From contig NZ_FQWO01000001.1 of the NCBI RefSeq assembly GCF_900129705.1, positions 558,001 to 622,000 of the forward strand: 64,000 bases of DNA, read 5' to 3'. The notes under the pieces were generated by a model. It made no database searches, was not told where the DNA came from, and was given only the letters and a program-made list of their open reading frames with translations. Of this stretch, positions 52,892 to 60,854 are shown piece after piece (the stretch's first letter is position 1; each line of letters begins with the position of its first letter). Origin of the DNA: Flavobacterium granuli. Lineage in GTDB: Bacteria; Bacteroidota; Bacteroidia; Flavobacteriales; Flavobacteriaceae. A program made the position numbers and the translations under genes.

Positions 52892-53164
52892 ATGAACAAA
52901 TCAGAATTAATCGATGCTATTGCTGCTGACGCAGGAATCACAAAGGCTGCTGCAAAATTAGCTTTAGAGTCATTTTTAGGAAACGTAGGTGGTACTTTGA
53001 AAAAAGGAGGAAGAGTATCTCTAGTAGGTTTCGGATCTTGGTCAGTTTCTCCTAGAGCTGCCAGAGACGGTAGAAATCCTCAAACAGGAAAAACTATTCA
53101 AATCGCTGCGAAAAATGTTGTAAAATTCAAAGCTGGTGCTGAATTAGAAGGGGCAGTAAACTAA
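52892..53164 (+). CDS. HU-family DNA-binding protein
   Basis: A 90-residue HU/IHF nucleoid protein that bends DNA as a dimer. It begins MNKSELIDAIAADAGITKAAAKLALESFL and has the typical GGRVSLVGFGSWSVSPRAARDGRNPQTGKTIQI arm and saddle, with the Pro of RNPQTG at the arm tip. Codon use is more biased than its neighbours, as expected for a highly expressed gene. Confidence 0.95.
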   Translation: MNKSELIDAIAADAGITKAAAKLALESFLGNVGGTLKKGGRVSLVGFGSWSVSPRAARDGRNPQTGKTIQIAAKNVVKFKAGAELEGAVN

Positions 53165-53191
53165 TCAAAAGTTTCAAAACCTAATATAATT

Positions 53192-53218
53192 AAAACCTTC
53201 CTGATGGAGGGTTTTTTT
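53192..53218 (+). terminator. HU gene terminator
   Basis: AAAACCTTCC (53192-53201), loop TGAT, GGAGGGTTTT (53206-53215), then T's; one G-T pair. Confidence 0.85.
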
Positions 53219-53300
53219 ATACACTTAAACGATTATATTTGGATTATTTTCATAGTTTTTCTTAAATTTATTATATATTTATTTAAAAAATTACAGCGCC

Positions 53301-53861
53301 ATGATTTCAGAAAAATTAAAAAAAGGACAACTACTTATAGCAGAGCCTTCTATAATTGGAGATTTATCATTTAATAGATCTGTAATTTTATTAGCCGATC
53401 ATGACAAGCAAGGCTCCGTAGGGTTTATCATAAATAAACCATTAAAATATACAATAAATGACATCATTCCTGAAATCAATGCTAAATTCAAAGTTTACAA
53501 CGGTGGTCCTGTAGAACAAGATAATCTTTACTTTATTCACAACATCCCGGATTTAATTCCAAATAGCATCGAAATATCCAATGGAATATATTGGGGAGGT
53601 GATTTTGAGTCTGCCAAAATACTTATCAACAGCGGGGCAATAAAAAAAGACAACATTCGTTTTTTCCTAGGCTATACTGGCTGGGACGAAAATCAATTGG
53701 AAACTGAAATGCATGATAACTCGTGGATTGTAGCAACCAATAATTATGAAAACAAAATCATAGGCAAATCAGCAACCCACTTTTGGAAAGAACAGATCAT
53801 GGAATTAGGCGGTGATTATCTTATCTGGTCTAATGCACCCGAAAATCCTTATCTTAACTAA
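53301..53861 (+). CDS. YqgE/AlgH-family protein
   Basis: A 186-residue protein of the YqgE/AlgH family, conserved across bacteria, function not settled. Hallmarks: KKGQLLIAEPSIIGDLSFNRSVILLADHDKQGSVGFIINKP (7-47), YNGGPVEQDNLYFIH, and RFFLGYTGWDENQLETEM (about 120-137). No signal peptide. It lies between the HU gene and the convergent aminotransferase, 3 bases from its stop. Confidence 0.93.
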   Translation: MISEKLKKGQLLIAEPSIIGDLSFNRSVILLADHDKQGSVGFIINKPLKYTINDIIPEINAKFKVYNGGPVEQDNLYFIHNIPDLIPNSIEISNGIYWGGDFESAKILINSGAIKKDNIRFFLGYTGWDENQLETEMHDNSWIVATNNYENKIIGKSATHFWKEQIMELGGDYLIWSNAPENPYLN

Positions 53862-53864
53862 ATT

Positions 53865-54698
53865 TTAGCTTATTAGAGCGTTTAATTTTTGCAATAATTC
53901 TGTTGCCAAAACATCTGTAAACTCTTTTTTTCGGTACTTGCTTATAGGTTGTATTCCTTTTATAACATTTGTAATAAATAACTCATCGGCTTTTTGAAGA
54001 TCAAATGGAGAAATTACATCTTCAACAACTTCAATTCCTTCCGTTTTTCTAGCTAATTCTAAAATTTGCTTTCTCATCACACCATTCAAACAACCTTCTG
54101 AAACCGGGGGAGTGATCAGTTTATTCCCCAACAGCATGAAAACATTCCCTTGAATTGCCTCTACCACATTCTTACTGTCATTTAGCAACAAACAATTATC
54201 TAATCCATTCTCGTCAGCAAAAATACTCGCGGTAATATTTAAAATTCTATTGGTTGTTTTTATAGAAGACAGCAATTGCTTTGTGACATAAAAATCTTTA
54301 AACAAATCCACCTCATATTTCTTTTGGTCAAATGAATACAAAGTGTTTTCAAGAGCTATAGCGTGAACCAAAAAAGAAACCGTATGGGTTTTAGGCAAAT
54401 AATACCCACCATCATTTCTAAAAACAGTAATTCTGGCACGAGCCGAGTCGGATATTCCATTGTGATGAACCAAAGAAAGCATCTGTTGTTCCAAATACTC
54501 CATCGTAAAATTCATGGGAATTTCCATTCTGACCACCCTCATCGATGCCATAAGTCTGAAATAATGATCTTCTAAAAAAAGAATTTTAGAATCGACGATC
54601 TTTACCGTCTCAAAAACAGCATCAGCATATAAAAAAGCACGATTTTCTGTCAATATATTAGCATCTTCAGCTACAATAGTCCCATTAAAATTAATCAT
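53865..54698 (-). CDS. PLP-dependent class IV aminotransferase
   Basis: A 277-residue fold-type IV aminotransferase-like enzyme: branched-chain aminotransferase, D-amino acid transaminase or 4-amino-4-deoxychorismate lyase (PabC). PLP-binding K147 (SIKTTN), E180 (VVEAIQGNVF) and a SEGCLNGVMR phosphate-binding segment are visible. Short length and sequence style lean to PabC, but the assignment among the three is not certain. Its start codon lies 6 bases after a terminator-type hairpin (54705-54725), which may affect its expression. Confidence 0.85.
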   Translation of the reverse strand: MINFNGTIVAEDANILTENRAFLYADAVFETVKIVDSKILFLEDHYFRLMASMRVVRMEIPMNFTMEYLEQQMLSLVHHNGISDSARARITVFRNDGGYYLPKTHTVSFLVHAIALENTLYSFDQKKYEVDLFKDFYVTKQLLSSIKTTNRILNITASIFADENGLDNCLLLNDSKNVVEAIQGNVFMLLGNKLITPPVSEGCLNGVMRKQILELARKTEGIEVVEDVISPFDLQKADELFITNVIKGIQPISKYRKKEFTDVLATELLQKLNALIS

Positions 54699-54725
54699 AA
54701 AAAAGCCCTAAATTTGATTTAGGGC
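54699..54725 (-). terminator. Terminator or attenuator hairpin before the aminotransferase start
   Basis: On the minus strand GCCCTAAAT and ATTTAGGGC (within 54705-54725) form a 9-bp stem with a 3-base loop, followed by six T (54699-54704) and then directly by the ATG of the aminotransferase gene. It ends the START-protein transcript, yet lies where a ribosome-binding site would be expected. Confidence 0.75.
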
Positions 54726-54752
54726 AAATGTAAGTCATAAAATACAATTTTA

Positions 54753-55145
54753 CTATACTGATCCAATAAGATGTTTAAGGTCTGAAATTTGATTTTCCCA
54801 TAACAATGATGCCTCATCAACTTCATCTTTATCGGCAAAATCGACAACCATCAAAGAGACGTCTTTTGTCAACTCATCCACTAAAATATGCAGCTCAAAA
54901 AAATATTCGGTATCTTTTCCGTTTCCGTCTACCCATCTAAATTTCACTTTCTCTCCTGATTTTTTAGAAGCAAGCCTGGCTTTCTCCTCAGAATCGTTCC
55001 ATATAAAGGTATAGAACTCCCCTCGCGAATTTACATTATCAGCAAACCATTCTGACAAACCAGAAGGAGTTGATATATATTGATATAACAATTGTGGAGA
55101 AGAATTTATAGGAAATTCGATTTCGTAACGTACTTTTTGATCCAT
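54753..55145 (-). CDS. START-like (SRPBCC) domain protein
   Basis: A 130-residue START/AHSA1-like protein: EFPINSSPQLLYQYISTPSGLSEWFADNVN (9-38), FYTFIWNDSEEKARLASKKSGEKVKFRWV, and a C-terminal helix SLLWENQISDLKHLIGS. Conserved in Bacteroidota; ligand and role unknown, though the fold binds lipids or acts on chaperone partners. Encoded just upstream of the aminotransferase. Confidence 0.85.
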   Translation of the reverse strand: MDQKVRYEIEFPINSSPQLLYQYISTPSGLSEWFADNVNSRGEFYTFIWNDSEEKARLASKKSGEKVKFRWVDGNGKDTEYFFELHILVDELTKDVSLMVVDFADKDEVDEASLLWENQISDLKHLIGSV

Positions 55146-55232
55146 GTGCTACATATATTTTTTTCGAATATATAGATAATAAGCCCGAAAAAAAAATGTT
55201 TTCAAAAATATTTTTTTTTCTTCAAAATATGC

Positions 55233-55262
55233 TTGTGCGCTTTAATATAATTTATATATTTG
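55233..55262 (+). promoter_or_regulatory. tRNA promoter
   Basis: TTG (55233-55235), exactly 19 bases, TATATTTG (55255-55262). A full consensus promoter 36 bases before the tRNA. Confidence 0.85.
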
Positions 55263-55298
55263 CACCCGCAATCAAGGCAGTACTATTTGAAAGCATTT

Positions 55299-55372
55299 GG
55301 CGAGGTAGCTCAGTTGGTTAGAGCGCAGGATTCATAACCCTGAGGTCACGGGTTCAACTCCCGTCTTCGCTA
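55299..55372 (+). tRNA. tRNA-Met (CAT)
   Basis: A 74-nt cloverleaf: acceptor GGCGAGG pairs with CTTCGCT (two G-T pairs), D stem GCTC/GAGC, anticodon loop TTCATAA with CAT, T arm ACGGGTTCAACTCCCGT, discriminator A and no encoded CCA. The anticodon stem has an A-C mismatch next to the loop. Elongator tRNA-Met is most likely; the lysidine-modified tRNA-Ile, which also has CAT, cannot be fully excluded. Confidence 0.92.
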
Positions 55373-55379
55373 CAGAAAC

Positions 55380-55413
55380 AAACCCTTAAACATCAACTGT
55401 TTAAGGGTTTTTT
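55380..55413 (+). terminator. tRNA transcript terminator
   Basis: AAACCCTTAAACA (55380-55392) pairs perfectly with TGTTTAAGGGTTT (55398-55410), then T's. Confidence 0.92.
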
Positions 55414-55685
55414 ATTGGGATTCTATTTTGAAAATCCAGACTTCCAATCGGATTAATGCAAAAACCTGTGAAGCTAGAAAAATTAGGCATAACTATTAGT
55501 TGGTCTAAAAAGAATAAATTCAACATTCCTCCCCCTCCTTCCTCTGAATTATGATTTAAAAGCTTCTGATTTTCTAATTATTCCTATCAGTCTTAAGTAT
55601 TTTCGTTGTAGGAATTCGATAAGTGTTTTTTTAGTGCTTAGGTTGACTCCTCTTTAGTGTTTTGTTTTGATACTTCAGTCATATA

Positions 55686-55749
55686 CTATCTATGCTATAT
55701 CTGTACTATATCTATACTATATCTGTGCTATATCTCTACTATATCTATG
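55686..55749. repeat. 11-bp tandem repeat, CTATATCTnTn
   Basis: A 9-base partial unit (CTATCTATG, 55686-55694) is followed by five complete units of CTATATCTnTn (55695-55749), varying only at positions 9 and 11. The 11-base period places every unit on the same face of the helix. Function unknown. Confidence 0.9.
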
Positions 55750-55906
55750 CTTCAAAAAGTAGAAATTCATATATTTTCTTGCAATTAAAGGCTTTTTAAA
55801 ACATTAGTTTATTGTGGCTTAATGAGTTCAATTTGTCCTATAAAAATGGACAATCAAGTGAGGGATACTACAAATCAAAATAAAAACATTAATAGCCATT
55901 AAGCAG

Positions 55907-55946
55907 AAAAGGTACAAATGATATGTAGTTTTCATTTATACCTTTT
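55907..55946. terminator. Terminator-like hairpin
   Basis: AAAAGGTACAAATGA (55907-55921) pairs with TCATTTATACCTTTT (55932-55946) with one mismatch, followed by CGGTTTTT. On the minus strand it lies about 80 bases downstream of the alkaline-phosphatase-family gene. Confidence 0.6.
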
Positions 55947-56025
55947 CGGTTTTTACCCCAATATTTTAATTTCCAAAGCCCCTTTTTCTATCAGCGATGA
56001 AAGTTTGGGATCTAAATAACGGTTA

Positions 56026-57114
56026 TTATTTCAATACTTCTGTTATTTCTTTAGCTATAGGATGCTCAGCCTTAAAAGTATAGCCCATTAGTTTAGCAAT
56101 GGTTTGAGCGAACTGCTGTTGATAGAGCTGTCCTTCCGTTTTTATTTCTCCTTTGGCACTAATTCCAGTACCCATAGCAGCTAACCATATCTCAGATGCG
56201 TCCTGAATATCACTGCCGTGATCGGTCCACTCCTCTTTTATTTTATCCCCTCGACCATGATCTGTCGTAAAGAACAGAGCCGTCTTATTCTTATACTTGG
56301 GGTCATTTTGCACGAAATCCCAAATTTGTTTAACCCAAGCATCAACCTGATGAGCTGCATCCAAATAAGAACGGTATTGGCCCGAATGTGCCCATTCATC
56401 TGTTTCTCCAAAAGCAACATACAATACCTTCGGCTTATTCACTTTCAATTCCTCCATAGCTTCGTATTGTGTAAACACATCAAAACATTCGTCTGTACGC
56501 CAAGGTTTATAAGAGTCTGCGAGCATGCTATTGATCAGTTTTTGTTGGACAGTTGGATTATCGCCTCCTACTTTATCAAAAGCCGAAACTACCGGTATGC
56601 CGCTTCGTTTTTCATTTAAAATTCTGTCAAATGCTTCCCAAGCACCAAAAGCGGCTACTTTCCCCTTCAGTTTGGGCTGCTGGTTTAAAAACTCCAATAG
56701 GGTTACATGGGGATTAGCTTCATACTCATTCGAATTAATGGCCGGATCACCATAACCGGTCATTATTTCGCTATAACCCGGATAACTGAACCAATGTGGA
56801 TTGGCATTATTTACCTTATTCTCAAAATTTCTGTTCCCGTACAATTGCCCTTTTGAAGCAACTTCTGACCAGATAAAAGGCATCAATTTCTCTCTGCGTT
56901 CGTTGACATTCTCACTCCAGAATTTTTTAAAAATATAAGTGCTGTCCCCTTGGTTGAATTTTCGGTCTTTGGCAATCGCCGCATCCATTCCCTCAAAGAG
57001 TTCCTGCCATCTCAATCCGTCGGTCGTGATGATAATGATGTTTTCTGCTTGTTGTGCATGGGATAAAATACCCTTAAAAATCAGCAATAATAATAATAAT
57101 AAGATTTTTTTCAT
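56026..57114 (-). CDS. Secreted alkaline phosphatase superfamily enzyme
   Basis: A 362-residue periplasmic or secreted enzyme of the nucleotide pyrophosphatase/phosphodiesterase-sulfatase superfamily. Signal peptide KKILLLLLLLIFKGILSHAQ. Metal ligands: D32 (TTDGL), D239 and H243 (GETDEWAHSG), D285-H286 (TTDHGRGD) and H299 (DHGSD). The nucleophile is probably S110 or S115 in WFSYPGYSEIMTG. It could be a phosphatase or phosphodiesterase (including sugar or nucleotide phosphate esters). It lies downstream of the metallophosphoesterase gene on the same strand with a 328-base gap. Confidence 0.88.
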   Translation of the reverse strand: MKKILLLLLLLIFKGILSHAQQAENIIIITTDGLRWQELFEGMDAAIAKDRKFNQGDSTYIFKKFWSENVNERREKLMPFIWSEVASKGQLYGNRNFENKVNNANPHWFSYPGYSEIMTGYGDPAINSNEYEANPHVTLLEFLNQQPKLKGKVAAFGAWEAFDRILNEKRSGIPVVSAFDKVGGDNPTVQQKLINSMLADSYKPWRTDECFDVFTQYEAMEELKVNKPKVLYVAFGETDEWAHSGQYRSYLDAAHQVDAWVKQIWDFVQNDPKYKNKTALFFTTDHGRGDKIKEEWTDHGSDIQDASEIWLAAMGTGISAKGEIKTEGQLYQQQFAQTIAKLMGYTFKAEHPIAKEITEVLK

Positions 57115-57442
57115 TTTATTTTTTATATAGTTATAGACAATATACTTTTCATTATTTTTTACAAATGCTTACAAAACCAATTATTTTTTTTAAACTAGAT
57201 TAATATTAAGCCGTTGGGGGTAATTAGTTTTTGATGACAGTTATCCTCAGCTCGAGTAATTTTCGTCGAAAAAAACTACCAATGTCTTTTTTAATTATTA
57301 AACCTAACGGGTTAAAATAGTTTAAAGTTATACGCTTGCAAACTTCCCGACAACTTTCACCTAGTATTTTTCGCCAGATTTAAGTTTGAAATTTTTATGA
57401 TTTAAAAAGTGAATAAAAAGTCCTCTTTTGACATGATCTTCA
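57115..57442. other. 328-bp intergenic region, nothing firm
   Basis: AT-rich; no gene or strong terminator seen. The alkaline-phosphatase-family gene may have its own promoter here, but no perfect TAnnTTTG was identified on the minus strand. Confidence 0.45.
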
Positions 57443-58948
57443 TCATTTAACCCACAAAACTGTGTTTCCAAAAGCTTCAAAATTTAATTTCTTGCTAATC
57501 GCTTTAATCTTCACACTGTGTGCACCCGGCAACAAACCAATAGGTTTCATTATTCTCCATAAATGATTACTTATGGTTTCCGGTTTTGAAATTCTTGATA
57601 TATTTAAACTATCAAACCTACCTAAACTTTGTAAAAAATATAATTTTTGTAACCTAGGAGATATTCCTTCAAACTTAATCATATCAATCCACTCTCCTCC
57701 ATCAAAACTTATAGATACCTTAGTTGATTCATCTGCTGCAAAAACATTTGCATAAATAAAATTATCATTTAAAAAATTTAATGTTGTATCCCACTCGTTC
57801 TCTTGCGGTAAAGTTATATCCATTTGTTTATTCTCTGCCGCTCCAGAAACTTTGTAGTCTAATTTATATGTATTTTCATTCATTCTCAGAAACCAATATC
57901 CTTTCGGTGTACCATCATACATTAAAGAAAATGGAATTTGATCTATATCATGTGGTCCTTGCCACCATGCTCCACATACAGCCCCAGCAACTAACTCATG
58001 GACTGGAGGCTGCTTTTCTCTTTCAAAATATTTGTGATATTGAGTATGCGTATGTCCCGCACCTATAAATACATTTTTGAATGGTTTCAAAATTGTGATA
58101 ATCTCATCTCTATCTTCCATTTCCTCTAAAGGGATGTGCATGAATATATTTATCGAATCAAAATTATCCTTTTCTAATTCGATTAAATGTTTGACAAATT
58201 CTAATTGCATTTCATCTAGCCTTCCTTTGTAATCTTTTTCATTTATTGGATAAATATTATTAAGTACTAAAAATAATTGTTTCCCATATTCAAAAGCATA
58301 ATAAGAAGGTCCAAATATTCTTTCAAAGCTTTTGTCTCTATCCATGAAAGCCGTTTGCTTAAAATTCAAATCGTGATTGCCTATGGTGTAAAAAACCGGA
58401 GCTCCTATGAGCCCTAAAGTTTCGGATAAAGGTTTGAAAATATTCAAATTATCAAAAGAAAGATCACCTAAGGGAACTATAAAATCAAGGTCTTTATCTA
58501 TCAATTCTTCGGTAACTAATTTCCCAACATGATAAACATCATCCATAACATCTACCTGAGTATCGCCCAACAAAGCAATTTTTAAGTCCTTTTTTTCTTG
58601 ATGAGGAATTAACGGAAAGTTATAGGTATCTACCTGTTTCACTTGGTCAAAGGGCACATAAAACAAGACACTATTTTGTTTGTTTACGGGCGAGATATAA
58701 TCTGCTGGCTTAATCAGAAAAACGGTATTTCCGTCTACCTTTTTTATACTATATCGACCTTCTTTATCTGTCTTGACAAAATCTTTTCCATTAGAAATTA
58801 AAACATTTGGCAAGGCCTGTTCCCCTTTGTCTTGAATACTATTTTTATTGCCATCTACAAACACGACTCCCGAGACTTTGCTTTGTGACTGAGAAAAAGT
58901 AAAAGTACAACTTAGCAGTAGGGCAAAATTTAAAACTATTTTATACAT
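57443..58948 (-). CDS. Calcineurin-like metallophosphoesterase with Cna/SdrD-like N-domain
   Basis: A 501-residue secreted phosphoesterase. Signal peptide KIVLNFALLLSCTFTFSQ, then an SdrD/Cna-B-like domain (about 22-115; GVVFVDGNKNSIQDKGEQALPNVLI...KTDKEGRYSI), then the catalytic domain with GDTQ (128-131), GDLS (161-164), GNHD (190-193), H271 and GHTH (298-301). The first motif has Gln where many have His. The last 120 residues form a conserved C-terminal beta domain. It starts 4 bases after the PDE-phosphatase fusion gene stop and is surely cotranscribed with it. Substrate unknown; a phosphodiester or phosphate ester. Confidence 0.92.
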   Translation of the reverse strand: MYKIVLNFALLLSCTFTFSQSQSKVSGVVFVDGNKNSIQDKGEQALPNVLISNGKDFVKTDKEGRYSIKKVDGNTVFLIKPADYISPVNKQNSVLFYVPFDQVKQVDTYNFPLIPHQEKKDLKIALLGDTQVDVMDDVYHVGKLVTEELIDKDLDFIVPLGDLSFDNLNIFKPLSETLGLIGAPVFYTIGNHDLNFKQTAFMDRDKSFERIFGPSYYAFEYGKQLFLVLNNIYPINEKDYKGRLDEMQLEFVKHLIELEKDNFDSINIFMHIPLEEMEDRDEIITILKPFKNVFIGAGHTHTQYHKYFEREKQPPVHELVAGAVCGAWWQGPHDIDQIPFSLMYDGTPKGYWFLRMNENTYKLDYKVSGAAENKQMDITLPQENEWDTTLNFLNDNFIYANVFAADESTKVSISFDGGEWIDMIKFEGISPRLQKLYFLQSLGRFDSLNISRISKPETISNHLWRIMKPIGLLPGAHSVKIKAISKKLNFEAFGNTVLWVK

Positions 58949-58952
58949 GCTT

Positions 58953-60764
58953 TTATTTCTTAATTTTTAATACTTCAAGAATTTTGTAGAACAATTCATT
59001 ATTTTCATACACGCCGGTGAATTTATTAGATTGCGGTCCGTAAGCAAATAGTGGCACCATAGTTCCAGTATGGTCGTCAGTAATAAAATCGCCTTCAATT
59101 TCATGTTTAGCAGCATCGCCTTGAGAAATAGAAAATCCTGAGGTTTCATGATCAGCTGTTACAATAACTAATGTTCTTGGGTTTTGATCTGCAAATTTAA
59201 CGGCTTCGGTAATGGCTCTGTCAAAATCTACTCCTTCAGAAATAATCCCCGGTACATTATTTTGATGTCCATAACTATCAATTTGCGCACCTTCAACCAT
59301 TAAAAAAAATGGTTTATTTTTACTCTTTAAATAAGTTAATCCACTTGCTGTTGCTTCTGCTAATTGATTTCCACGACCCGATAAAACAGAAGATACTCCT
59401 TTGTCTGAAAGGAAATACAGCACTTTCTCTTCCTTAGTATTCTTTATTTCTTCTAAAGAGGATAATACGGAATAGTTAGTATTTTCTAAACTAGTTCCAA
59501 AATCTCTCTTTTCCCCTCCTATCATCAAATTCAAATTACTTTTAAGTAAATCACCGGCAATCTCAGAAGTCATGGCTCGATCTACTTGATGTGCGTAAAA
59601 AGCTGCTGGTGTCGCCCCCGTGATATCATCGGTAGTTATACATCCTGTAGCGTAATTTTTTTTATATAAAATTTCAGCAAGATTCTCCAATTCTCTATCG
59701 TTTTCATCTACTCCTATAGCTCTATTATGTGTTTTTACCCCAGTAGCCAAAGCTGTTCCTGCTGCAGCTGAGTCAGTTATAAAGTCATCTGCAGATTGTG
59801 TTTTTAAAAAACCAATACTCCTTAACTGGGTAAGCGTAAGCTTTCCATTATTGGCTAGAACGGCCGATGATATTTGTGATAAGCCGTTTCCATCTCCAAT
59901 TAATAATATAATATTATCTATTGCAGTATCTTTTTGATCTGAAACAAAACTAGGTGTATATACCTCTGAAAAAATAGTATTGGTATAGGTTCTCTTGCTT
60001 AAAGAATTTAAATATTGCGCACACTGATAGGGCTGGTCTGTATTGATAAAATCTATTCCCAAATCTACAAAGGTTTTCCAAGTGGTCTTTGAATCATGAA
60101 CTCCCCAAAAACGAACTGGTTTACCCAATGCATGTACTTGATTTACGATTGATTTAATCTTAGTATAATCGTCATTTGTTAAGCGTCCTTTCCCATTCCA
60201 TGTAGAAAAATTCTTAAAGTCATAACTCACAATAGCAACTTTGCTCCAAGCATCTTTACTAATAGGATTCTTAATATCCTCTTGATAATCAAACTTAATA
60301 TAAGCTGGGAAATTTTTATAATCGGTTACTTTAGGTCGGTTACCTGATATGACAATAGAAATTGAAGGATCGTTTATAATCGATGGATATTTTTTTAAAC
60401 TCTTAATTAATGCATTTAATGTACTATAAGCCTCCGACTTTATATCGATTAGCAGTTGTAATGGATAAGATGTCCCTAGATGCAATTGCTTGCTTTGAGT
60501 TAAAGGGATTAAATATAAACTTTCAATAGTTCTGTTTTCGATAATGTCATTCTCACTATGGGTAACATACAAGGTATTGTTTTTAAAAAAAATATCCGCT
60601 TCAATAGACTGTAATTTATTACTGGTGGCATTCCAGAAAGGAACATCCTGCTCATAATCATTGTGTGAATGAATCTTGTAGTTTTTCGAATTTTGACTTG
60701 ATACAGAAATAGACGCTAGCAGAAAAAGAAATAAGAAAAAATTAATTTTATATGATTTTAACAT
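58953..60764 (-). CDS. PI-PLC/GDPD-like phosphodiesterase fused to alkaline phosphatase
   Basis: 603 residues from the ATG at 60764, which gives a signal peptide (KINFFLFLFLLASISVSSQ); a longer frame would only precede it. Domain 1 (about 25-250) is PI-PLC/GDPD-like: IHSHNDYEQDVPFWNA (H32, H34, D36), SIEADIFF (E55, D57), VTHSEND (H69). Domain 2 (about 282-603) is a PhoA-type alkaline phosphatase: D291 (IGDGNG), nucleophile S332 (TDSAAAGTA), VTADHETSG and DDHTGTMVP. The product could cut a phosphodiester and then strip the phosphate from the product. Encoded after SusD (90-base gap) and 4 bases before the metallophosphoesterase gene. Confidence 0.92.
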   Translation of the reverse strand: MLKSYKINFFLFLFLLASISVSSQNSKNYKIHSHNDYEQDVPFWNATSNKLQSIEADIFFKNNTLYVTHSENDIIENRTIESLYLIPLTQSKQLHLGTSYPLQLLIDIKSEAYSTLNALIKSLKKYPSIINDPSISIVISGNRPKVTDYKNFPAYIKFDYQEDIKNPISKDAWSKVAIVSYDFKNFSTWNGKGRLTNDDYTKIKSIVNQVHALGKPVRFWGVHDSKTTWKTFVDLGIDFINTDQPYQCAQYLNSLSKRTYTNTIFSEVYTPSFVSDQKDTAIDNIILLIGDGNGLSQISSAVLANNGKLTLTQLRSIGFLKTQSADDFITDSAAAGTALATGVKTHNRAIGVDENDRELENLAEILYKKNYATGCITTDDITGATPAAFYAHQVDRAMTSEIAGDLLKSNLNLMIGGEKRDFGTSLENTNYSVLSSLEEIKNTKEEKVLYFLSDKGVSSVLSGRGNQLAEATASGLTYLKSKNKPFFLMVEGAQIDSYGHQNNVPGIISEGVDFDRAITEAVKFADQNPRTLVIVTADHETSGFSISQGDAAKHEIEGDFITDDHTGTMVPLFAYGPQSNKFTGVYENNELFYKILEVLKIKK

Positions 60765-60854
60765 GAAATTTTTAATTGTTAAAAGAGAAGATACTTTAAA
60801 AAAGCACCTTCTCTTAATTGAAAATAAACTAAACAAAATATTATATAACAACCA

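Larger units (their letters stand above)
55414..56025. other. 612-bp intergenic region without genes
   Basis: No gene was recognised. It contains a pyrimidine-rich tract near 55524-55547, the 11-bp tandem repeat (55686-55749) and a terminator-like hairpin (55907-55946). The region separates housekeeping genes from the phosphatase/SusCD locus. Confidence 0.6.

Noticed and set aside
55686..55749. Short repeats considered as CRISPR or plasmid iterons
   Set aside because: Units are only 11 bp with no spacers; no replication initiator or partition gene is nearby.
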